Below, one piece after another: positions 1-6,027 of a DNA stretch of 6,027 bases. The stretch is from NCBI GenBank assembly GCA_946482165.1, contig CAMLQS010000315.1:1-6027 (forward strand), read 5' to 3'. Both the position numbers and the translations under genes were made by a program. The notes under the pieces were generated by a model. It worked only from the letters and a program-made list of their open reading frames with translations. It did not search any database and was not told the DNA's origin. The DNA is from an uncultured Verrucomicrobiota bacterium (GTDB lineage Bacteria; Verrucomicrobiota; Verrucomicrobiae; Opitutales; Opitutaceae). Position 1 is the first letter of the stretch. Each line of letters opens with the position of its first letter.

Positions 1-3000
1 GCGCCGAGGCCGGGGTGGCGCGCGGCCCATTCGCCGTAGAGGATGGGGTCGGGCGCGCCGGGGAGTGCGGCGCCGAGGCTCGGACGCCAGTTGGTCGCGA
101 GGGTGTGGTCGGGCGCGAGGCTCGGGTTGATGAGCACGAGGCTGGGGCCGGTGCCGTCGGGGGACGCGGGCCAGGGGTCGACGGTCTGGCCGAGGGCGGG
201 GTGGGTGCCGTCGGAGTAGGCGAAATCATGCACGGTCTGGCCGAGCGAGGAGAGGGTCAGGCGCTCGCCGGAGTTGTCGAGGCTGCCGGTGTAGACGCCG
301 GCCACGCGGGCGGAGGCGCCGTAGCGGAGGGCGAAGGCGTCGGCGTTTTTCACCACGAGGATGCGTTCGCCGGACGCGAGCAGGGTGCCGTCGGCGAACG
401 CGTAGGTGATGCCGGCGGTGAAGGCGACGCCGCCGAGGTTGATCGTCTCGGCGGAGATATTCATCAGCTCGGCGTATTCGAAGAGCTGTTTGTCGGTGTA
501 GCCGGCGCCGGATTCGGCGGCGGAGAGCGCGGGCGGGTTATACATGAGCTCGGTGATGACGAGCTGATCCGGGGTGACGGTGGCGCGCGCGGGGGTGGCG
601 GTGAATTGGACGGCGGGCGACCAGCGGCTCCAGCGTCCGGTGGCGTCCTTGTGGCGGACGCGGGCGCGGTAGGTGTGGCCGGGGAGGAGGGCGTTGGCCG
701 GGACGGTGACGGCGGTGTTGGCGGCGAACTCGGCGGAGCGCCAGACGTCGGTGACCTCGTAGATGCGCGGAAGGGTGGAATCGTGGAGGGCGATGCCGGG
801 GGCGGAGATTTCGCCGACGCGCCACTGGACGGCGGAGAAGGCGTTCGCGCCCGAGTAGGCGGAGGAGGAGAAGCGGAGGTCGTCGAGCGGGAAGGAGGCG
901 GCGCCGAGGTAGGTCGCGGCGGGGCGCGCGGGGGCGGAGGCGTCGGTCGATTCCTGGAGCAGGTAACGATAGCCGTAGCCGCGCTGGTCGCCGTTGTTGA
1001 CGGCCCAGGTGGAGCCGGCGGGGAAGGTGTTGGTGGCGTAGTCGACGAGATACTTCATGGAGCCGGCGAAGTCGGCGGTGGCGAGGGTGCGGGTCCAGGT
1101 GCCGCCGAAGCGGCTGTCGACGTAGGGCGTGGCGAAGAAATTTCCGCGGTGGTTGGTCTGGGCGTTCGAGTTGCTCGCGGTGCGGGGGTTTTGGTTCCAC
1201 ATGGCGGCGTCGAGGTCGGCCCAGGAGGGGGAGGCGCCGGCGGGCTTCACCAGTTGGGCGTATTCGTCGACGAGCTGGCCGATCTGGCCGCCGGCGGGGG
1301 TGGCGTCTTCGCAGACGAGGTCGAGCAGTTCGCGGGCGCGGTTTTGGAACTCGATCTGGAGGACGGGCAGGGAGAGGGCGTTTTGCTGGTCGATGATGCC
1401 GCTCCAATGGGTCTTGGGGATGAACATCATGTCGACGTCCCACGGGATGACGAGCCAGCGGCCGTCGGGGGCGTGGTAGAAGCAGTGGTTGAAGCCGTAG
1501 CGGAGGTCGATGTTGCCGACGATGCGGTTGCCGGCGTGGAAGCTGTAGTAGGCGGGGAGGTCCATGTTGGCGCGCCACCAGGCCTCGGTCTGGGCGGTCT
1601 TGGCGGAGGCGAGGAAGGCGTTCCAGTCGGAGCCGTCGTCGGGCTGGCCGTCGCCGTGGTGCTTCATGTCGCCGAGGCTGGACTCGATCTTGTAGACGTT
1701 GCCGTCGGCGAGGCCGCGTTCGTCGAGGAAGGAGCCGTCGGGGTGCTCGACGGCGAGGTAGAGGCCCCAGAGGTCTCCGGCGACGCCGGCGGGGTCGCCG
1801 CCCTGGAACTGGGAGGAGCCGGCCTCGGATGCGTCGTCGACGACGCGGAAGTGGAGGTAGTGGGATTTTGGAGACGCGAGGCCGATGAGTTCGTAGAGGC
1901 GGAGGGAGACGGCCTCCTCGACGCCGGCCATGCCGCGGTGGACGGCGGCCCACGGGCTGGCGCAGGCGTTGAGGTTGAGCTCGTCCCAGGTCTCGGGGTA
2001 GGGGCGGCCCCAGTTGTCGCGGGCGGCGAGGTCGCGGGCGCGGTTGAAGTGGAAGCGCCACTTGTTTTTGCCGGAGACGTAGGTGGAGGCCTCGCCGCGG
2101 TTGTTGAACTGGATGTGGTCGTAGACGACGCCCTCGTAGATGAGCGCGCCCTGGAAGCGCTGGCCGTTGTAGGAGGAGTTGTATTGGCTGTTGGCGACGT
2201 CGGTTCCGTTCGCGACGAGCTGGTAGACCGGGATCGAGTTCTGGAGCTCGGGCGAGTAGGAGACGGCGGAGGTGACTCCGGGGTTGAAGGCGCCGGACCA
2301 GGCGGGGGTGGCGTTGTAGACGAAGTAGGCGAAGTTGGGGCTGCCGTCGTCGGCGTAGGGGACGGTGACCGAGGAGCCGGTCGTATCCGCGGCCTGGATT
2401 CGGTAGCGGACGAGGCGGCGGTGGGTGTTGGCCGAGGCCGGGATGAGGGCGGTGTAGACGCCGTCGGCGGCGAGGACGTCGCCGTTCGCGCCGTCGTCGC
2501 GCATGGCCAGGGTGGTCCAGTCGGAGGCGTAGGCGGCGTCGGTCTTGCGGATGTAGGCGCCGGGCGAGACGAGTTGATAGAGGCAGGCGACGGAGGCGAC
2601 GCCGTCGGCGTCGGTGACCTTGGCGGTGATGGTGACGGGGGAGGCGCTCGGGGGAGCGAGCGGAGCGTGTGCGACCTGGCGGATGGCGGGCGGGGCGCCG
2701 GCGGCGGCGCAGGAGTTGACGGCGCCGGGCGTGGGGGAGGCGGAGGCGGCGACGGGGCGCGACTCCACGAGCGAGACGTCGATGGTGAAATCGCTGCTGA
2801 CGAGGGTGGAGTTGAAGGCCTGGACGGCGACGACGTTGTCGCCCTCGACGAGGTAGGCGTCGGCGCCGGAGAGCGTGAACTCCTCGAAGGAGACGAGGTC
2901 GGCCTCGTGGTTTTGCGCGAGGGAGTTGTAGGCGGGCGAGAGGGCGGCGTCGACGTGGGGGCGGGCGACCTCCTGGCCGTTGATCCAGACGATGCAGCCG

Positions 3001-3809
3001 TCGTCGACGCGGACGCGGAGCTTCAGGGCGGCGGGGCGGGCGCCGGTCGGGATGGTGAAGACGCGGCGCAGGTAGAGCGAGGAGTAGGCGCCGGCCATGT
3101 CGGAGAGGATCGTGCGGTCGTCGTCGTCGCCGAAGCCGACGGAGGTCTGGCCGGTCTGCCACGACGAGTCCTCGACAAAGCCGAGCTCGCGCCAGGCGCC
3201 GACGGGGGAGGACGCCTCGCTCGTGCCCTTGCGGTAGCGCCAGGCGACGTCGTTGGCGGGCACGTAGACCTGGGGCTCGGAGACACCGGCGGGCTGGCCG
3301 GAGGAGCGCCACGAGCCGCCGAGATCGTTGTCGATGGAGGCGTTGATGAGCTCCATGGAGGAGCCGTCGCCGCGGGCGGCGGTGGGCCAGGGGAACCCGA
3401 TGCCGTAGGTGACGCTGTCGAGGGTGACGTCGGCGGCGGTGCGGAGGCGGACGCGTTCGCCGTCGTTGCTGAGTTTGCCGGTCCAGGGGCCGAGGGGAGC
3501 GAAACCCCAGCGGGTGGCGAAGGCGGCGGGGTCGCCGGACACGACGAGGTAGCCGTGGGCGGGCAGGATGGTGCCGGCGGGGAAAACGTAATCGACGCCG
3601 GAGTCGAATTTGCAGCCGGAGAGATCGAGGGGGGCGGCGCCCGGGTTGTGCAGCTCGATGAATTCGGCGGGGTTGTCGGAGCCGCTTGGAGCGTAGTTGA
3701 TCTCGTTGATCACCGCGGCGGTGGTTTGGGCCGAGGCGGGGGCGGCGAGGGCAAGAAGTCCGATCAGGAGGCTGGAGAACGGGCGAAGGGAGGCGGATGC
3801 TAGGGGCAT
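1..3809 (-). CDS. Secreted lamin-tail / CotH-kinase multidomain protein (3' end outside window)
   Basis: The frame starts at the ATG at 3809-3807 and stays open to base 1, giving 1269 residues with no stop, so the C-terminus is missing. Residues 1-27 form a Sec signal peptide: a leucine/alanine-rich core, then ASA before Gln28. Domains in order are: lamin-tail (LTD) about 31-172 (INEINY, EFIELHNPG, LSNDGERV); galactose-binding-like beta domain about 181-352 (RVDDGCIVWINGQEV); Ig-like about 370-495; CotH-type kinase about 520-930; fibronectin-III-like about 955-1075; second LTD about 1082-1245 (ITELMYNPP, LDNSGERL). In the kinase I see NNRGEAS at 569-575 with Lys581/583, GLYLAVE ending at Glu688, Asp768 with Asn774, and PWDVD at 789-793. 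CotH proteins are atypical kinases that phosphorylate secreted or surface proteins, so an extracytoplasmic role is inferred; the substrate is unknown. The start is the first in-frame ATG (next Met is 152) and gives a good signal peptide, but no Shine-Dalgarno precedes it. Domain calls are firm for LTD and CotH, softer for the Ig and FnIII parts. Confidence 0.9.
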   Translation of the reverse strand, partial: MPLASASLRPFSSLLIGLLALAAPASAQTTAAVINEINYAPSGSDNPAEFIELHNPGAAPLDLSGCKFDSGVDYVFPAGTILPAHGYLVVSGDPAAFATRWGFAPLGPWTGKLSNDGERVRLRTAADVTLDSVTYGIGFPWPTAARGDGSSMELINASIDNDLGGSWRSSGQPAGVSEPQVYVPANDVAWRYRKGTSEASSPVGAWRELGFVEDSSWQTGQTSVGFGDDDDRTILSDMAGAYSSLYLRRVFTIPTGARPAALKLRVRVDDGCIVWINGQEVARPHVDAALSPAYNSLAQNHEADLVSFEEFTLSGADAYLVEGDNVVAVQAFNSTLVSSDFTIDVSLVESRPVAASASPTPGAVNSCAAAGAPPAIRQVAHAPLAPPSASPVTITAKVTDADGVASVACLYQLVSPGAYIRKTDAAYASDWTTLAMRDDGANGDVLAADGVYTALIPASANTHRRLVRYRIQAADTTGSSVTVPYADDGSPNFAYFVYNATPAWSGAFNPGVTSAVSYSPELQNSIPVYQLVANGTDVANSQYNSSYNGQRFQGALIYEGVVYDHIQFNNRGEASTYVSGKNKWRFHFNRARDLAARDNWGRPYPETWDELNLNACASPWAAVHRGMAGVEEAVSLRLYELIGLASPKSHYLHFRVVDDASEAGSSQFQGGDPAGVAGDLWGLYLAVEHPDGSFLDERGLADGNVYKIESSLGDMKHHGDGQPDDGSDWNAFLASAKTAQTEAWWRANMDLPAYYSFHAGNRIVGNIDLRYGFNHCFYHAPDGRWLVIPWDVDMMFIPKTHWSGIIDQQNALSLPVLQIEFQNRARELLDLVCEDATPAGGQIGQLVDEYAQLVKPAGASPSWADLDAAMWNQNPRTASNSNAQTNHRGNFFATPYVDSRFGGTWTRTLATADFAGSMKYLVDYATNTFPAGSTWAVNNGDQRGYGYRYLLQESTDASAPARPAATYLGAASFPLDDLRFSSSAYSGANAFSAVQWRVGEISAPGIALHDSTLPRIYEVTDVWRSAEFAANTAVTVPANALLPGHTYRARVRHKDATGRWSRWSPAVQFTATPARATVTPDQLVITELMYNPPALSAAESGAGYTDKQLFEYAELMNISAETINLGGVAFTAGITYAFADGTLLASGERILVVKNADAFALRYGASARVAGVYTGSLDNSGERLTLSSLGQTVHDFAYSDGTHPALGQTVDPWPASPDGTGPSLVLINPSLAPDHTLATNWRPSLGAALPGAPDPILYGEWAARHPGLG

Positions 3810-3950
3810 GGCTGGAGGGCGCGCCCGCGGGAGGAAACCGGAGGCGAGGGGGGGGAAGGCGGGCGGAGGGAATGTTCGTGCTATTCGCTCGCGCGCACGG
3901 TGGCAACACGGGCTTGGAGCCGCGTCGGAAACAGGAGCCGTCCTTGCCGC

Positions 3951-3956
3951 TTTATA
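3951..3956 (-). promoter_or_regulatory. Possible -10 element upstream of the CotH gene
   Basis: Read on the minus strand, the sequence is ATCTTATAAAGC. It is the most AT-rich short stretch in the GC-rich 3810-4060 gap and resembles a sigma-70 -10 box (TATAAA). It lies about 140 bases upstream of the ATG at 3809, which would leave a long leader. No convincing -35 hexamer is found 16-18 bases further upstream, where the sequence is all G and C, so this is only a candidate. The rest of the gap shows G-rich runs and a GGGCGCGCCC palindrome at 3817-3826 but no other recognisable site. Confidence 0.25.
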
Positions 3957-4040
3957 AGATGCGGTTGGTGCTAGCGCGCGGAAGCCGGCGGGCCGGGGGG
4001 GCGTGGGAGAGAAACGGCGTCGCGGCACGCAGCCGAGCAG

Positions 4041-4060
4041 GAGCCCGGCGTTCCCGGGGC

Positions 4061-4062
<2 letters not shown>
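4041..4062 (-). terminator. GC-rich hairpin at the oppF stop codon, weak terminator candidate
   Basis: The arms GAGCCC (4041-4046) and GGGCTC (4057-4062) are perfect inverted copies. Two more G-C pairs are possible if one base bulges. The hairpin overlaps the oppF TGA by two bases. On the transcribed sense strand the hairpin is followed by CTGCTCGG and has no U-tract, so it is not a classical intrinsic terminator. It could mark the 3' end of the transporter transcript, or be a chance fold in GC-rich DNA. Confidence 0.3.
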
Positions 4063-5044
<982 letters not shown>

Positions 5045-5095
5045 GGCGGCGCGGGTGGGACTCAGGAGGCGAAGGGGGCGGACATGGCTTGCGCC

Positions 5096-5207
5096 GAATG
5101 ACCAATGACCAATGTCCAATGACCAATGGGCGGAGCGGAACGCTGAATGGCGGGGCGGGATCGGACGACGACAGGCTTTTTCATTGGTCCTTGGTCATTG
5201 GTCATTC
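5096..5207. repeat. Imperfect inverted repeat of GACCAAT/ATTGGTC heptamers between oppD and oppF
   Basis: The left arm 5096-5120 and the right arm 5183-5207 are inverted copies matching at 23 of 25 positions, with the outer 17 bases perfect, around a 62-base spacer. Each arm is itself a short tandem array. On the left, GACCAAT, GACCAAT, GTCCAAT and GACCAAT run from 5100 to 5127. On the right, ATTGGTC, CTTGGTC and ATTGGTC run from 5183 to 5203, followed by a partial unit. The composition is much less GC-rich than the flanks. The right arm ends one base from the oppD stop codon. Transcribed, it could form a long stem inside the oppD-oppF mRNA. No U-tract follows, so a terminator is not supported. 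The same heptamer is recalled from intergenic regions of other Verrucomicrobiota-like genomes, where it is often mistranslated as GHWSLVI-type peptides; this is memory, not a search result. Confidence 0.85.
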
Positions 5208-5208
5208 C

Positions 5209-6027
5209 TCAAATCTCCCCGTCTTTGGCGCGGAGGCAGGCGTGGGCGTGGCCGGGGGCGTGGTCGAAGAGCGGGGGCGGGGGGCCGACGCGGCACTTGT
5301 CGGCGGCGTATTCGCAACGTTCGGCGAAGGGGCAGCCGGCGATGGGCTTGGATAAATCGGGGGGGAGGCCGCGCAGGGTGTAGAGCTCGGCGCCCTTGGG
5401 CTGGAGGGCGGGGATGGAACGCTGGAGGGCGCGGGTGTAGGGATGGCGGGGATTTTTGAAGAGCGAACGGACGTCGGCGGTTTCGACGATGCGGCCGGCA
5501 TACATGACCATGACGCGGTCGCAGAGGCCGGAGACGACGCCGAGATCGTGCGAGATGAAGATCACGGCCATGCCCATCTCCTTCTGGAGCTTTTTGATAA
5601 GCTCGAGGATCTGGGCCTGCACGGTGACGTCGAGGGCGGTGGTGGGCTCGTCGGCGATGAGGAGCTCGGGGCGGGCGATGAGCGCCATGGCGATCATGAC
5701 GCGCTGGCGCATGCCGCCGGAGAACTGGTGCGGGTGGGCGTGGAGGCGGTTGGCGGCGTCGTTGATGCCGACGGCCTGCATCATTTGCAGGGCGCGATCG
5801 AGGGCGGCCTTGCGGGAGATTTTTTCGTGAATGAGGAGCGGCTCGATGAGCTGGTCGCTGATCCTCAGGTAGGGATTCAGCGACGTCATCGGGTCCTGGA
5901 AAATCATGCCGATGCGTTTGCCGCGGACGGAACGCATCTCGCGGTCGGTGGCGCGGAGCAGGTCGAGACCGTCGAATTTCGCGTGCGCGCCCTCGACGCG
6001 GGCGGGGGGGGAGGGGAGGAGGCGGAG
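5209..6027 (-). CDS. oppD: Oligopeptide/dipeptide ABC importer ATP-binding protein, OppD/DppD type (5' end outside window)
   Basis: The frame is open from base 6027 to the TGA at 5211-5209, giving 272 visible residues. Family members are usually about 320-340 residues, so roughly 50-65 N-terminal residues including Walker A are missing. Numbered from the first visible codon: Q-loop [12 protein letters not shown] (41-52), signature SGGMRQR (103-109), Walker B LLIADEP with Asp126/Glu127, H-loop His160, then the C-terminal oligopeptide-transporter extension (RHPYTRAL, 194-201) with Cys232, Cys238, Cys245 and Cys264. The opening [13 protein letters not shown] fits the stretch just after Walker A in OppD/DppD proteins. 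A start at the internal ATG 5937 would delete part of the nucleotide-binding fold and is wrong. It is the natural heterodimer partner of the OppF-type protein downstream, 164 bases away. The two are probably cotranscribed, though the gap is wide for this pair and holds the inverted repeat. The substrate could be peptides or another small solute. Confidence 0.94.
   Translation of the reverse strand, partial: LRLLPSPPARVEGAHAKFDGLDLLRATDREMRSVRGKRIGMIFQDPMTSLNPYLRISDQLIEPLLIHEKISRKAALDRALQMMQAVGINDAANRLHAHPHQFSGGMRQRVMIAMALIARPELLIADEPTTALDVTVQAQILELIKKLQKEMGMAVIFISHDLGVVSGLCDRVMVMYAGRIVETADVRSLFKNPRHPYTRALQRSIPALQPKGAELYTLRGLPPDLSKPIAGCPFAERCEYAADKCRVGPPPPLFDHAPGHAHACLRAKDGEI

Noticed and set aside
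3023..3286. Small serine/proline/arginine-rich minus-strand frame inside the CotH gene
   Set aside because: It overlaps the galactose-binding-like domain in another register and has low-complexity composition typical of a shadow frame.
3817..3826. GGGCGCGCCC palindrome just upstream of the CotH gene start as an operator
   Set aside because: Such palindromes are expected by chance in DNA this rich in G and C, and no matching half-sites occur near the possible promoter.
5064..5069. AGGAGG on the plus strand as a ribosome binding site
   Set aside because: No credible plus-strand gene starts downstream; the only frames there are shadows of oppF and the repeat.
5096..5207. Inverted repeat as a rho-independent terminator between oppD and oppF
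   Set aside because: The spacer of 62 bases is too long, and no U-tract follows the second arm on the transcribed strand. The T-run at 5177-5181 reads as A on the sense RNA and lies within the loop.
5096..5207. Heptamer arrays as a CRISPR array
   Set aside because: The units are 7 bases with no spacers of regular size, and there are only two arms in inverted orientation.
5209..5937. oppD as a complete 242-residue protein starting at the ATG at 5937
   Set aside because: The frame stays open to the window edge with conserved OppD residues upstream of that ATG, and a start there would lack Walker A.

Overview
The window is a very GC-rich bacterial segment in which all supported genes lie on the minus strand. 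Codons end overwhelmingly in C or G. The large secreted lamin-tail/CotH protein and the ATTGGTC-type heptamer repeat suggest a Verrucomicrobiota-like organism, perhaps Opitutaceae. That placement is an inference from gene style and is not proven by a marker gene.

Read in the direction of transcription (high to low coordinates), the window opens inside an OppD/DppD-type peptide-transporter ATPase (5209-6027). Its N-terminus, including Walker A, lies beyond the right edge. A 164-base gap follows (5045-5208), carrying an imperfect 25-base inverted repeat built from GACCAAT/ATTGGTC heptamers. Next comes a complete OppF/DppF-type ATPase (4061-5044). The two ATPases would pair as the cytoplasmic motor of one oligopeptide/dipeptide ABC importer. 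The permeases and binding protein are not in the window.

After a 251-base gap (3810-4060), with a GC-rich hairpin at the oppF stop and a weak AT-rich -10-like site, a very long gene starts at 3809 and stays open to base 1. It encodes at least 1269 residues of a secreted multidomain protein: signal peptide, lamin-tail domain, galactose-binding-like beta domain, Ig-like domain, CotH-type kinase domain, fibronectin-III-like region, second lamin-tail domain. Its C-terminus and stop codon lie beyond the left edge. Nothing ties it functionally to the transporter; it looks like a separate transcription unit.

Several very long alternative frames, including over 1200 codons on the plus strand opposite the CotH gene, are by-products of strong third-position GC bias and are not annotated. 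I see no RNA genes, CRISPR arrays, insertion sequences or other obvious novel multi-gene system. The best points for a second look are the heptamer inverted repeat splitting oppD and oppF, and the domain layout and conserved kinase residues of the secreted CotH protein.
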